Assembly: GCF_022174665.1 (NCBI RefSeq)
Contig: NZ_CP076562.1
Span: forward strand, 870,001 to 934,000
Direction of reading: 5' to 3'
Length of the DNA stretch: 64,000 nucleotides
Origin: Eubacterium sp. MSJ-33
GTDB lineage: Bacteria; Bacillota; Clostridia; Lachnospirales; Lachnospiraceae
Shown here: positions 49,781 to 60,153 of the stretch, piece by piece
Layout: every line of letters starts with the position of its first letter
Position numbering within the stretch: position 1 is the first letter of the stretch
Program-made: the position numbers and the translations under genes
Notes under the pieces: model-generated
Told to the model about the DNA's origin: nothing
Seen by the model: the letters and a program-made list of their open reading frames with translations, nothing else
Databases searched by the model: none

Positions 49781-52153
49781 CTACTTTTTCTTAATTGGTT
49801 TTATCTTATTTTCAAATGATTCAATAAATGCCTTCTGTTTTTCCTCACTGCACAAATGCTTATCCACATAAATCAATATCTCACGCAGCGTTTTCTGCGG
49901 CGAATACTGGCAGTTATTTCTTATAATTCCGACATCCCAGCCTTGTTCTTCCCATGCTTCGTCTGCTGCCTTTAACAGATCTTCTTCTGCACTGATTACC
50001 CGAAGCGGCGTATCAACACAATAAGAATATGGAGATTTTATATCCAGATAGATTCTCTCCGTACCAAAAATATCTCCCTCTGCGGAAGAAGTTGCGGCTA
50101 TCACATCATAATATCCTTCTTCCACCGTAAACTTCTCCCGGTCCATATCGTAAGAAGCAAGTTTTGATGTCGGAATTTCAAACACGATTGTCTTCTTCTC
50201 TCCCGGAGCAAGCTTTACTTTCTCAAATGCCTTCAATTCCTTCTCCGGTTTTGGAAGTGTGCTGTATGGATCATGGATATAAATCTGTACCACTTCACTT
50301 CCAACACAATCTCCTGTATTTGTAACCGTCACCTTGGCTGTAATCTTCTCTGTATCGGACGTTACATAATCAAGTATACATGCAAATGATGTATAGGATA
50401 ATCCATGCCCAAACGCATACCTTGGATGTATTTTCTTCTTGTCATAATAGCGATATCCAATATAGATTCCCTCACCATAGTTTACATGATATCCCTCTCC
50501 CGGAAAATTCATATAGGTTGGTGCATCTTCCAGACGCTCCGGAAATGTAATCGTCAGCTTTCCGGACGGATTCACAACACCTGCAATCATATCGGATAAT
50601 GCCTTTGCACCCGCCATACCCGGAAGAAATGTACAAAATACCGTCTTCACATTCTCTGTCTCGATTTCCCGCATATCGACCGGTCCGCATGTATTTAACA
50701 CCAGAATCACATTTTTATTCTGTTTTTTCAGCTCAGCCAGAATATCCAGATCCTCTCTGGCAAGGAACAGGTTCTCTCGATCATTACCCTCCATTCCCGA
50801 AATCACTGCAATAACAACAACATACTCTGCTTCTGCTGTATCTACAAGTTCAAAATATCGGGCAAACTCTGCTTTGACATCTCCGTGTCTGCTTGTATCA
50901 ATTCCTGCTGAACCGGAACCACACTCTAACATCTGCTTGCTTCCACTTCCAAGGATTGCAAGCTTTGTCTGTTTTGCAAGCGGACAACTGCCATCATTTT
51001 TCAGAAGAACAATACCCTCACACGCTGCATCATAAGCTGCAGCATCTGTCTTCTCCAGAACAGCTTCGATTGGAAGTGCATCCACTTCTTCTTTTCTGTA
51101 ATGCTCCAGAATCCATGAATAAACAGACAAAATCCGCTTGCATGCACGGTCAAGCACCTCTTCTGATACCTCACCGTTTTTCACTGCTTCATAAATTGCT
51201 TTAGGATTTGCAGGTCCCGGCATCGCAAGATCAGTTCCACCATCCAATGCCTTTGCCGGATCAAGTGCAGCGCCCCAGTCCGACATTACCATGCCTTCAA
51301 AGCCAAAATCATCCCGAAGCTTATCCTGCAGCAGCCATTTATTCTCTGTGCATCGTGCACCATTAATCTTATTGTAAGCGTTCATGATTGTTTTCGTGCC
51401 GCCCTCTTTTACACAGGCGCAAAATCCCGGCAGAAAGATTTCTTCCAGCGCGCGCTTGGTAATTCTCTCATCGATATCCAGACGATTTGTTTCCTGACTG
51501 TTTGCAGCATAATGTTTGACCGTTGCCGAAACACCATAACTCTGGATTCCCTTTACAATCTCAGGAGCCAGCTTTGTCACTAGATATGGATCTTCAGAAT
51601 ATCCCTCGAATAATCTTCCGTTTCTTGGATCTCTTAAAATATTCACATTCGGTCCAAGCAGAAAATGTACACCATACAGACAGCTCTCCATGCCGAGTGC
51701 CTCTCCAACCTTCCGGATTACTTCCGGCTTCCATGTACAGCCAAGCAGAATCCCCGGCGGATAACAGCCCGGTGCATAATCCTTTCCATTCAGTCTGGCA
51801 TCCATATGTTTCTTGATCCAGCGATACAGAACTTTTTCTTTGTCTGTCAGTTTTTCCGGTTCAAAATAATTCTCGATTACATCAACCAGCATCGTGCTTC
51901 CAATCATATTGACCGATTTGCTTGTATCTGCATCAATTTCTTTTCTTTCTTCCGCATCCGACCAGTTTTCATACTCCGTCATGTCTCCAAACACCTGTTC
52001 CAGATTCATACCGGTTGCTCCATCCAACGTCTGCATACGCGGAATATCCAGCCGTTCAACCGGATATGTTCCAAAGAACGTAGCGCCATTCACCAAATGT
52101 GCTTTCTCATCCAATGTCATCTTTTCTACCAATTCATCTATTTTTTTGGTCAT
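49781..52153 (-). CDS. Glycoside hydrolase family 3 (beta-glucosidase type)
   Basis: 790 residues without a signal peptide, so intracellular. GH3 N-domain with LLGPNVNILRDPRNGR, TVKHYAANSQETNR and the nucleophile Asp in GMVMSDWGA. C-domain and fibronectin-III-like domain (RYAFGHGLSYTSF, VQIYIHDPYSTLPKPEKELKAF) follow, then a ~60-residue tail. Hydrolyses beta-glucosides taken up by the cell; exact substrate unknown. Confidence 0.94.
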   Translation of the reverse strand: MTKKIDELVEKMTLDEKAHLVNGATFFGTYPVERLDIPRMQTLDGATGMNLEQVFGDMTEYENWSDAEERKEIDADTSKSVNMIGSTMLVDVIENYFEPEKLTDKEKVLYRWIKKHMDARLNGKDYAPGCYPPGILLGCTWKPEVIRKVGEALGMESCLYGVHFLLGPNVNILRDPRNGRLFEGYSEDPYLVTKLAPEIVKGIQSYGVSATVKHYAANSQETNRLDIDERITKRALEEIFLPGFCACVKEGGTKTIMNAYNKINGARCTENKWLLQDKLRDDFGFEGMVMSDWGAALDPAKALDGGTDLAMPGPANPKAIYEAVKNGEVSEEVLDRACKRILSVYSWILEHYRKEEVDALPIEAVLEKTDAAAYDAACEGIVLLKNDGSCPLAKQTKLAILGSGSKQMLECGSGSAGIDTSRHGDVKAEFARYFELVDTAEAEYVVVIAVISGMEGNDRENLFLAREDLDILAELKKQNKNVILVLNTCGPVDMREIETENVKTVFCTFLPGMAGAKALSDMIAGVVNPSGKLTITFPERLEDAPTYMNFPGEGYHVNYGEGIYIGYRYYDKKKIHPRYAFGHGLSYTSFACILDYVTSDTEKITAKVTVTNTGDCVGSEVVQIYIHDPYSTLPKPEKELKAFEKVKLAPGEKKTIVFEIPTSKLASYDMDREKFTVEEGYYDVIAATSSAEGDIFGTERIYLDIKSPYSYCVDTPLRVISAEEDLLKAADEAWEEQGWDVGIIRNNCQYSPQKTLREILIYVDKHLCSEEKQKAFIESFENKIKPIKKK

Positions 52154-52192
52154 TCGAACTTCCTCCTTATAGTATGGTAAAATTTTTTTCTT

Positions 52193-53026
52193 TTATGCTG
52201 TCAAAGCAAAATATGCGATTACCGCAATACCCAGTATAATCCGGTAAACACCAAATGCCTGGAAATCATGTTTTTTGATGTAGCTCATCAGGAACTTGAT
52301 GACAACGAGTGATACAGCAAATGCAACAGCACAGCCAACGATCAGGATAACAAGTTCCGAGCTTGTGATTGCCACACTCATCTTGATTACCTTCAAAAGT
52401 GAATACCCAAACATAACCGGAACTGCCAGGAAAAATGTAAATTCAGCAGCAGCCACACGGGATACACCAATCAGCAGTGCACCGATAATCGTTGAACCGG
52501 AGCGGGATGTACCCGGAACAATGGATAATACCTGAAAAAGTCCAATTAAAAGCGCTGTCTTATACGTGATATCCTCCAGCTTCTCTACCTTTGGTGTCCG
52601 CTTCTTGTTCCAGCGTTCCACGATAATAAATACAATACCGTAGAAGATCAGAGCACCTGCAATCACATATGGTGTCTCAAAATGTGCACTGATATAATCA
52701 TCAAAAAGCAGCGTCACAATTGCACCCGGGATGCAGGCAACAATAACCTTAAACCACAGTGAGAACTTTTCCTTCACACAGACAGGTTTCGTCTTGTCCT
52801 TCATCTGGAACGGCCACATTTTGTCCCAGAACAACAGGATTACCGCAAGAATCGCACCAAGCTGAATCACAACAAAGAACATATCCTTAAACTCATCGGA
52901 TGCCTGAATCTGAATAAACTCATCTACCAACAGCATATGGCCGGTACTACTGATCGGGAGCCACTCGGTGATTCCCTCTACGATACCTAAAAATACGACC
53001 TTCAAAATCTCTACTAAACTTAACAT
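52193..53026 (-). CDS. uppP: Undecaprenyl-diphosphatase
   Basis: 277 residues from ATG 53026 (AGGAGGAAAAC). GIVEGITEWLPISSTGHMLL and SIVPGTSRSGSTIIGALLIG are the two catalytic motifs of the BacA/UppP family; about eight helices. Recycles the lipid carrier for wall synthesis. Confidence 0.95.
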   Translation of the reverse strand: MLSLVEILKVVFLGIVEGITEWLPISSTGHMLLVDEFIQIQASDEFKDMFFVVIQLGAILAVILLFWDKMWPFQMKDKTKPVCVKEKFSLWFKVIVACIPGAIVTLLFDDYISAHFETPYVIAGALIFYGIVFIIVERWNKKRTPKVEKLEDITYKTALLIGLFQVLSIVPGTSRSGSTIIGALLIGVSRVAAAEFTFFLAVPVMFGYSLLKVIKMSVAITSSELVILIVGCAVAFAVSLVVIKFLMSYIKKHDFQAFGVYRIILGIAVIAYFALTA

Positions 53027-53062
53027 GTTTTCCTCCTGCATACACATAGGTGCATGCCTGCA

Positions 53063-54538
53063 TTATTTATTTTTTATTTTTTCTTCTATCGCATGGATCA
53101 CTGTTTCCAGTGCTTTGATCCGCGCGTATTTTTTATCATTGGATTCCAGAATCTTCCAAGGTGCATACGTCGTGTTCGTCTTCCGGAGCATCTCATTCAC
53201 TGCCTCCTCATATGCATCCCACTTCTCGCGGTTCCGCCAGTCCTCCTCTGTAATCTTCCATTGTTTCTCCGGAGTATTCTGACGAAGTGTAAACCGTTCT
53301 AACTGGGTATCCTTGTCAATCTGCACCCAGAATTTTACGATGACTGCCCCCCAGTCATTAAGCTCTTTCTCGAACTCGTTGATCTCGTTGTAAGCCCTCT
53401 GCCAGTCGTTCTCAAAACAGAAACCTTCCAAACGCTCCACCATCACACGTCCATACCAGGTACGGTCAAAGATTGCAATATGCCCGCTCTTTGGCAGTCT
53501 CGTCCAGAATCGCCACAGGAAATGCCGGTTCTTCTCATGCGGCTCCGGACTTGCAATCGGATACACTTCATAGCCACGTGCATCGAGTGCCGACGCAATC
53601 CGCTTGATATTGCCACCCTTTCCGGCAGCATCCCAGCCCTCGTAAGCAATAATAACCGGAATCTTTTTCCGATAGATTACATTATGAAGCTCCGACAACC
53701 GCTTTTGCAGTTTCGACAGCTTCTCCTGATATTCTTCCTCGGTAAGCGATTTATTCAAATCCACATCCGCAAGCTTTGGGATTGGTGCCAAAGGGAACAG
53801 GTTCGGCAGAATCGGAACTGCCCTCCCATTATTCGCAAGCGCTGTCTCGATATTCTGATTGATACGCTCTAAGATCTGCAGTTCCGCCCATTTCTTGCTT
53901 TGGGCATCGACCGCATACCACGGTGCATACGACTGGTTTGTCTGCTCCATGTATTCCTGATAGGCTTCCGCACACTTCTTATGTTTTTTGTTCTGCCACA
54001 AGTCTTCTTCTGAGACACGCCATGCGGTGTTCTCGTCTGCAAGCAGTTCCTCCATCCGCTTCTTCTGCTCTTTCTCATCGATATAGAAGAAGAATTTCAG
54101 GATTGTGTAACCATTGTCAGAAAGCGTGCGTTCAAATCGTTTCACGCTGCGGATCCTCTTCTCAAACGTTTCATCATCCAACTGCTCATGTACGCGGTCT
54201 TTCACAATTTCTTCCATCCAGCCTCCATCCATGAATGTAAACTGCCCATTCTCCGGAATCCTTTTAAAATACCTGTACAAAAAAGGTTTCCGAAGCTCGG
54301 TCGGTTCCGGCTGTTCCATCGTCTCAACATGAAAAAAACGCGGATCCATATTCTTAATGATCTTACTCAGCACACTGCCCTTCCCGGCAGCGCCAAAACC
54401 TTCCAGCACAACAAGTACCGGTATCTTTGCTTCTTTGACCTTGATCTGTAAGGTGGCAAGCTTCTCTCTCGCTGCAGACAATCGTTCCTTGAGTTCCTCA
54501 TCCTTCGGTTTCGTGATTGATGCAATCGTTTTCTCCAT
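53063..54538 (-). CDS. pap: Polyphosphate:AMP phosphotransferase (tandem PPK2)
   Basis: 491 residues from ATG 54538 (AAGGAGGATGCCT). Two PPK2 domains: the first has Walker A LEGFGAAGKGSV but DGGWM in place of DRSWY, so it is probably inactive. The second (from about residue 290) keeps YEGWDAAGKGGN and FDRTWYGRVMVERL. This layout is typical of class II PPK2 enzymes forming ADP from AMP and polyphosphate. Confidence 0.92.
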   Translation of the reverse strand: MEKTIASITKPKDEELKERLSAAREKLATLQIKVKEAKIPVLVVLEGFGAAGKGSVLSKIIKNMDPRFFHVETMEQPEPTELRKPFLYRYFKRIPENGQFTFMDGGWMEEIVKDRVHEQLDDETFEKRIRSVKRFERTLSDNGYTILKFFFYIDEKEQKKRMEELLADENTAWRVSEEDLWQNKKHKKCAEAYQEYMEQTNQSYAPWYAVDAQSKKWAELQILERINQNIETALANNGRAVPILPNLFPLAPIPKLADVDLNKSLTEEEYQEKLSKLQKRLSELHNVIYRKKIPVIIAYEGWDAAGKGGNIKRIASALDARGYEVYPIASPEPHEKNRHFLWRFWTRLPKSGHIAIFDRTWYGRVMVERLEGFCFENDWQRAYNEINEFEKELNDWGAVIVKFWVQIDKDTQLERFTLRQNTPEKQWKITEEDWRNREKWDAYEEAVNEMLRKTNTTYAPWKILESNDKKYARIKALETVIHAIEEKIKNK

Positions 54539-54559
54539 AGGCATCCTCCTTCTTACCTC

Positions 54560-55840
54560 TTACGGCAAATCGACAAAATGGAACTTCTTTCTTCCCTGTG
54601 CATAGTCATCAACGATATGACCATCGCCAAATAATTTATATTTATAGCTGAGCAGTCCCTCTAATCCAACCGGACCTCTCGCATGTAATTTACTTGTACT
54701 GATACCGACCTCTGCGCCGAATCCATAACGGTAGCCGTCGGCAAACCGTGTAGAACAGTTCTGGTATACGCCTGCCGAATCAACCATTCGCATGAAATGC
54801 AACGCTGTCTCCTTATTCTCCGTTACAATACTATCCGTATGATGAGAACCATGCCGGTTGATATGATCGATTGCCTCATCCACCGACGCTACAACCTTGG
54901 CTGAAAGAATATAATCAAGGTACTCCGTATCATCATCCTTCTCCGTTGCAGGTATGCAATCTACAAGTGCCTGAATCTCCTTTGTTCCACGAAGCTCAAC
55001 TTTCTTCTCTTTGAGTGCCTGCGCAAGCTTCGGAACCAGATTTTGTGCAATATCCTTGTGTACCAGTAAGGTCTCTACGGTATTGCAGGCGCTGACATAC
55101 TGCGTCTTTGCATCTAAGATAATCGGAATCGCCTTCTCGATATCTGCATCCTTATCCACATAGATATGGCATATTCCATCCGCATGCCCCATAACCGGAA
55201 TATTCGTATGGCTCATAATATACTGTACAAATGCATTTGATCCACGCGGGATTAACAGATCAACTGAACCCTGACATGTGAGCAGCTCATTGATCTCACT
55301 TCTTGCTTCGAGCTGCAGCATGCAGTGCTCCGGAAGTCCCGCTTCCCGTACCGCTGCATAGATCGTATCAAATAAAATCTTGTTGCTCTTTGCAGCCTCA
55401 CTGCCACCCTTTAAGATTACACAGTTTCCACTCTTGATACAGAGTGCAGATATCTGCACGAGTGCATCCGGTCTTGCCTCGAAGATTACACCGATCACAC
55501 CAATCGGGCACGTCTCACGGTACAATGTAAGCCCTTCATCAAGTTCTCTTGCAAGCTTCGTCTGAAACAACGGATCCGGCATCTGCACCAGATCGTGAAT
55601 GCCATTTATAACATCGCGCAGCTTTCCCGCGTCGAATTTCAGACGCTTTAAGACAGGAGCTGCAATCCCATCTGCCTCTGCCTGTTCCATATCCTGTCTG
55701 TTTGCTTCAAAGATTGCATCCTTGTTATCCGTCAATGCTTTCGCAACTGCCAAAAGTGCCTGGTCGCGAAGCTCTCCGGTTGTACCTGCCAGCTTTGGGC
55801 TGGCAAGCTTTACAAGTCCTGCCTGTTGTTCTATCGTCAT
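54560..55840 (-). CDS. proA: Gamma-glutamyl phosphate reductase
   Basis: 426 residues from ATG 55840 (AAGGAGGAGCAT). PIGVIGVIFEARPDALVQI, GGSEAAKSN, the catalytic Cys in YVSACNTVETLL and the ending LLSYKYKLFGDG are family hallmarks. Second step of proline synthesis. proB is not in the window. Confidence 0.95.
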   Translation of the reverse strand: MTIEQQAGLVKLASPKLAGTTGELRDQALLAVAKALTDNKDAIFEANRQDMEQAEADGIAAPVLKRLKFDAGKLRDVINGIHDLVQMPDPLFQTKLARELDEGLTLYRETCPIGVIGVIFEARPDALVQISALCIKSGNCVILKGGSEAAKSNKILFDTIYAAVREAGLPEHCMLQLEARSEINELLTCQGSVDLLIPRGSNAFVQYIMSHTNIPVMGHADGICHIYVDKDADIEKAIPIILDAKTQYVSACNTVETLLVHKDIAQNLVPKLAQALKEKKVELRGTKEIQALVDCIPATEKDDDTEYLDYILSAKVVASVDEAIDHINRHGSHHTDSIVTENKETALHFMRMVDSAGVYQNCSTRFADGYRYGFGAEVGISTSKLHARGPVGLEGLLSYKYKLFGDGHIVDDYAQGRKKFHFVDLP

Positions 55841-55921
55841 ATGCTCCTCCTTACTGTGCATTCCACCAAGATTTTCAAACGCACATTGCTTTTCCAACTT
55901 TCTTTTTTCTATATCCACTCA

Positions 55922-56542
55922 CTATCGAATAAAATTCGTCTGATTGGAGCGATCCGCTGTCGGTGGCACAAGTCCCTTCTCTCTACCGGCTTCTAAGCAT
56001 TTTAATACCCATGCCATATTATGTCCAAGATTCCGCATCGTCTGCATCCCCTCGAGATCCTTCGCCGCATCCTCTGCGCATCTTCCATGTACCTGGTTCC
56101 AATAAGTAGAACCAACCGTGATCATCTGCGTAATACCGAAATATTTGTTCAGCACATCAAATGTCGTTGCTGTACCTCCACGTCTGGCAACCGCCACCGA
56201 AGCACCCGGTTTATGTGCAAAATGCTTGCCGCTGCTATAAAATACCCGGTCTAAAAATGACTGGATCCGTCCGCTTGGATGCGCATAGTAAACAGGGGTG
56301 CCAAATATGTATCCATCCGCCGTTTTTGCCTTCTCCACAAAGGCATTTACTGCATCGTCCGAGAAGATACATCCATTCTCCGTACACTGTCCGCAGCCAA
56401 GGCAATCTGCGATCGGCCCACCACCGATCTGAAAAATCTCATATTCTACACCATCTTCTTCGAGTGCCTTTCCAACCTCGTTCAAAGCTGCCATCGTTGT
56501 TCCGTTAATATGGGAGCTTCCGTTTAACATCAAAACTTTCAT
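55922..56542 (-). CDS. NAD(P)H-dependent FMN reductase / flavodoxin-like oxidoreductase
   Basis: 206 residues. FMN-binding start LMLNGSSHINGTT, a Cys cluster DCLGCGQCTENGC, FGTPVYYAHPSGRIQSFLDR and RRGGTATTFD. Flavodoxin-like fold, cytosolic. Substrate unknown. Confidence 0.9.
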   Translation of the reverse strand: MKVLMLNGSSHINGTTMAALNEVGKALEEDGVEYEIFQIGGGPIADCLGCGQCTENGCIFSDDAVNAFVEKAKTADGYIFGTPVYYAHPSGRIQSFLDRVFYSSGKHFAHKPGASVAVARRGGTATTFDVLNKYFGITQMITVGSTYWNQVHGRCAEDAAKDLEGMQTMRNLGHNMAWVLKCLEAGREKGLVPPTADRSNQTNFIR

Positions 56543-56662
56543 CTTATATATCTACTCCTTTCAAACTTTGCACAATCCATATAATGTGTACATCCACACG
56601 GCACATGAAGTGATACCGCGCCGGACGTATTTTGTGAACGGTTATTTATCCTCGTTCTATCA

Positions 56663-57439
56663 TCATCCAAGTGCTACATCGAGCACCATCATCAGCGCAA
56701 AGCCAATCGCTGTCCCGATCGTTCCGATATTCGTATGCTCACCTGCCTGTGCTTCCGGAATCAGTTCCTCCACAACGACATAGATCATCGCACCGGCCGC
56801 AAAAGACAGAAAATACGGAAGGATCCGCGTCATCTGTGCTGCAAGCAGAATCGTCAGAAATCCGAACACAGGCTCCACTGCACCGGATGCCATGCCACAT
56901 AAGAAGGCTTTTGGCTTTCCCATTCCCTCGCCCTTTAACGGCATGGAGACAATCGCACCTTCCGGGAAATTCTGAATTGCAATACCAAGTGACAGGGCAA
57001 ACGCACCCGTAATCGTAATTCCTGCATTGCCCGCAAGCGCACCCGCGATCGTAACGCCGACCGCCATACCTTCCGGTATATTGTGCAAAGTAATTGCAAA
57101 CAGCATCATCATGGTCTTACTAATCTTCGTATGTACGCCTTCCGGTTTATCGCTGTTTAAGTGCAGATGCGGAATCAGGGTATCCAATAACAATAAAAAT
57201 GCGATGCCCAGCAAAAAACCGACTACCGCGGGCACCCACGCGATGCCCCCCTGTGCCACCGTCATATCAATAGAAGGAATCAGAAGTGACCAGACAGACG
57301 CCGCAATCATCACGCCGGACGCAAAACCGAGCAACGCTTTCTCAAGCTTCGGAGCAATCTTTTCTTTCATAAAAAATACCATTGCCGCACCAAGAGTTGT
57401 TCCTATAAAAGGTATGCCAAGGGCAATCAATATATTCAT
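56663..57439 (-). CDS. ZIP-family metal transporter
   Basis: 258 residues with about eight helices. The metal-site motifs are TLHNIPEGMAVGV and IQNFPEGAIVSMPL; the loop between helices 3 and 4 has PHLHLNSDKPEG. Probably zinc or iron/manganese import (ZupT/GufA type). Confidence 0.94.
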   Translation of the reverse strand: MNILIALGIPFIGTTLGAAMVFFMKEKIAPKLEKALLGFASGVMIAASVWSLLIPSIDMTVAQGGIAWVPAVVGFLLGIAFLLLLDTLIPHLHLNSDKPEGVHTKISKTMMMLFAITLHNIPEGMAVGVTIAGALAGNAGITITGAFALSLGIAIQNFPEGAIVSMPLKGEGMGKPKAFLCGMASGAVEPVFGFLTILLAAQMTRILPYFLSFAAGAMIYVVVEELIPEAQAGEHTNIGTIGTAIGFALMMVLDVALG

Positions 57440-57468
57440 ATATGCCTCCTTATTTCATAGATATTCAT

Positions 57469-57497
57469 ATTATATACAAAATAACCTGAATCGGCAA
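57469..57497 (-). promoter_or_regulatory. Promoter of the ZIP gene
   Basis: Minus strand: TTGCCG at 57497..57492, 17 bases, TATAAT at 57474..57469. Confidence 0.68.
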
Positions 57498-57505
57498 CAA
57501 AGAAT

Positions 57506-57540
57506 AAAGGATTGCACGGTCAAAACCAGCGCAATCCTTT
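57506..57540 (-). terminator. Terminator of the pyridoxamine kinase gene
   Basis: AAAGGATTGC / GCAATCCTTT, ten pairs with a 15-base loop; ATTCTTTG follows on the minus strand. Confidence 0.72.
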
Positions 57541-57570
57541 CTTTGGGATTCAGATATATGAAGTTGACAT

Positions 57571-58407
57571 TTATTTGTTCAATTCTGTCACAAGCATCGG
57601 CAATGCACGTTCAAAGCATACACCATACCAATGTCCGTCGTCTGTTTTTTTAATACTGTCTACCACAAAATCGGCTGCAATCTTCGCAGCTTCAAGGATC
57701 GTCTTTCCCTGCATCATCGCGCCTGTAAAAGCTGCCGCATAACAGTCACCGGTTCCATGTGAACTCTTTGGCACCTTCTCTGTGAAATAATATTCTGCTT
57801 TTTTCTCTGCGCAGTTATATACGACAACTCCGATTTTATCATTTTCAAAGCTGATACCTTTTAAAACAATCTTTTTGCAGCCAAGTTTCGCAAGAGCCTC
57901 TAAAATCATCTGTACATATGCTTCATCCTGTCCCTCTAACCGAAGTTCACTTCCTGTCATGAATGCTGCCTCTGTGATATTGGGCAAAATAATATCTGCA
58001 CTGCCGCAAAGCTTTGCCATCTGTGCAACAAAAGCTTCATCAAATCCATAATACAGATTTCCGTTATCTGCCATTGCCGGATCCACAATTAACAAGCCAT
58101 CCTCTTTTACAACCTGATTTTTTAAATCATACACATATTCGATCTGTGTGATACTGCCAAGATATCCGGTATACAAGCAGTCAAACTGAATATTTTCCTT
58201 CTTCCAGTGATTCATGATTCCAGGAATATCTTCCGTCAGATCACGGAATGTATATCCGGTAAATCCCCCGGTATGTGTTGATAATACAGCAGAAGGCAGA
58301 ATAACAGTCTCCACACCACACGCCGAAATAATCGGAAGTGCAACTGTAAGCGAACACTGCCCCATACATGAAATATCCTGAATCGTCAAAACCTTTTTAT
58401 CTGTCAT
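57571..58407 (-). CDS. pdxY: Pyridoxamine/pyridoxal kinase
   Basis: 278 residues. Ribokinase-like: VLTIQDISCMGQCSLTVALP start, LPSAVLSTHTGGFTGY, VDPAMADNGNLY, LPNITEAAFMTG, and KSSHGTGDCYAAAFTGA with the catalytic Asp in GTGD. The overall pattern is pyridoxamine kinase of Clostridia. Divergent from a PdxR-like regulator, which supports a vitamin B6 salvage role. Confidence 0.9.
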   Translation of the reverse strand: MTDKKVLTIQDISCMGQCSLTVALPIISACGVETVILPSAVLSTHTGGFTGYTFRDLTEDIPGIMNHWKKENIQFDCLYTGYLGSITQIEYVYDLKNQVVKEDGLLIVDPAMADNGNLYYGFDEAFVAQMAKLCGSADIILPNITEAAFMTGSELRLEGQDEAYVQMILEALAKLGCKKIVLKGISFENDKIGVVVYNCAEKKAEYYFTEKVPKSSHGTGDCYAAAFTGAMMQGKTILEAAKIAADFVVDSIKKTDDGHWYGVCFERALPMLVTELNK

Positions 58408-58460
58408 GTTAAAACACCTCTTTTTTTATTTTCTCTAACGATATAGTTATTTTGACCTTA

Positions 58461-58504
58461 TGTAAATCTCCAATCATAAATTATATGGAAATGTCAGATT
58501 TACA
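58461..58504. promoter_or_regulatory. Inverted repeat between pdxY and the PdxR-like gene
   Basis: TGTAAATCT (58461..58469) and AGATTTACA (58496..58504) form a perfect nine-base inverted repeat with 26 bases between. A minus-strand TATAAT (58483..58478) lies between them. Candidate binding site for the divergent regulator. Confidence 0.55.
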
Positions 58505-58609
58505 AAAATATAAATATAGTTTATACTTTTTAAAAGAAAACATCTGATTCTATATAAAATAACGGCATTTTCATCTAACAATGCCAGAATACAGAAAAAG
58601 GAGCTTATC

Positions 58610-60028
58610 ATGTTAACCTATTCTTTCGATAAACGAGGTAGTCAAAGCTTATATGAATACCTTTATAACTGCATGAAAACTGACATTATAAACGGTGTTT
58701 TATCCCCAAACGAAAAGCTGCCATCCAAACGTGCATTTGCAAGCAATCACGGTATCAGCATTGTCACTGTTGAAAACACGTATGGGCAGCTTATGGCAGA
58801 AGGTTACATCTATTCCAAACCAAAGAGTGGATTCTTTGTTTCTCCAATACAAAGTCAGATTGTTTCTGTAAATAATGAATCTGACCTTATTACAATAGAA
58901 AAATCTTCCAGTCATGACAATTCCATCAACCTGATTTCTAATCATACAGCTCCGGAGAATTTTCCTTTTTCTATCTGGGCAAAGCTGACTCGCCAGATTT
59001 TAAGTGAGCAAAGTCCGGATCTATTAGTACCCCCACCTGCCGGCGGTGTACCAAAATTACGTACAGCCATTGCCAGACATCTGCACGAATTTCGTGGCAT
59101 CAACGCATCCCCGGAACAGATCATGATCGGTGCCGGAACAGAATACTTATATGGTATGATTGTACAACTGCTTGGGCGGGACCTTGTCTACGGACTGGAA
59201 AATCCGAGTTCCAAGAAGATCCGCAGCATTTACGAAGCGCTCGGCGTGAAGGTTGCACCACTTGAGATGGACGAAGAGGGGATTCAATTAGATGCCCGAA
59301 ACCTGACAATTCCAGACATCATACAGATATCTCCATCCCACCACTTTCCAACCGGCATTGTGACTTCTGTAAGCCGCCGTTACGGACTTTTGCAATGGGC
59401 AAATGAATCAAATTCCCGCTATATTATTGAAGATGATTTTGACAGTGAATTTCGTCTGCAGGGAAAACCGATTCCATCCCTATTCTCAATGGATACTACG
59501 GACAAGGTTATTTATTTTAACACCTTTACCAAAAGCCTTGCCTCAACGATTCGTATCAGCTATATGGTTCTTCCCAAGTCCCTGCTGCACCAGTATTACA
59601 ACAAGCTTGGTTTTTATGCCTGTACGGTATCGAATTTCGAGCAGTATACACTTGCGTCCTTTATCAAAGATCAATATTTTGAGAAACACATCAATCGTAT
59701 GCGTAACCATTATCGCAGTCTGCGTGACGAACTGATTGCAGGATTTAGGGAAAGTCCACTTGCAGATAGGATTTCAATCAGTCAGGAAAATGCAGGACTG
59801 CATTTTCTGCTGCATATTGGCAGTAAAAAAAGTGATCAGGAATTACAAATTCTGGCTCAGGCTCATAATATCACACTCGCATTTGTCTCCGATTATTACA
59901 GCTTTGATTTCAAATCCGATATAAGCCGGTACGACCACACTGCGATCATCAATTATTCCGGACTTAACATGGACGATATCCCGGTCGTGATCGAACGGCT
60001 CAGCAGTGCCTGGAGCGATTCACTATGA
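58610..60028 (+). CDS. MocR/PdxR-family regulator
   Basis: 472 residues. GntR winged helix (residues 10-75: LPSKRAFASNHGISIVTVENTYGQL) joined to an aminotransferase-fold domain, with IIEDDFDSEFRL and the PLP lysine in FTKSLASTIRISYM. AAAAAGGAGCTTATC precedes the ATG. MocR proteins beside B6 genes sense pyridoxal phosphate; here the divergent kinase is the obvious target. Confidence 0.9.
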   Translation: MLTYSFDKRGSQSLYEYLYNCMKTDIINGVLSPNEKLPSKRAFASNHGISIVTVENTYGQLMAEGYIYSKPKSGFFVSPIQSQIVSVNNESDLITIEKSSSHDNSINLISNHTAPENFPFSIWAKLTRQILSEQSPDLLVPPPAGGVPKLRTAIARHLHEFRGINASPEQIMIGAGTEYLYGMIVQLLGRDLVYGLENPSSKKIRSIYEALGVKVAPLEMDEEGIQLDARNLTIPDIIQISPSHHFPTGIVTSVSRRYGLLQWANESNSRYIIEDDFDSEFRLQGKPIPSLFSMDTTDKVIYFNTFTKSLASTIRISYMVLPKSLLHQYYNKLGFYACTVSNFEQYTLASFIKDQYFEKHINRMRNHYRSLRDELIAGFRESPLADRISISQENAGLHFLLHIGSKKSDQELQILAQAHNITLAFVSDYYSFDFKSDISRYDHTAIINYSGLNMDDIPVVIERLSSAWSDSL

Positions 60029-60153
60029 TGCCTGCAAAAACATTTCAATTATTTGAAATGTTCCATATACATCCTTAAAAATGTATATTTTCTTCGCAAG
60101 CAACAAATGTTATACTTATGTTATCTTTATACACAAACGCAAAGGAGGATATT

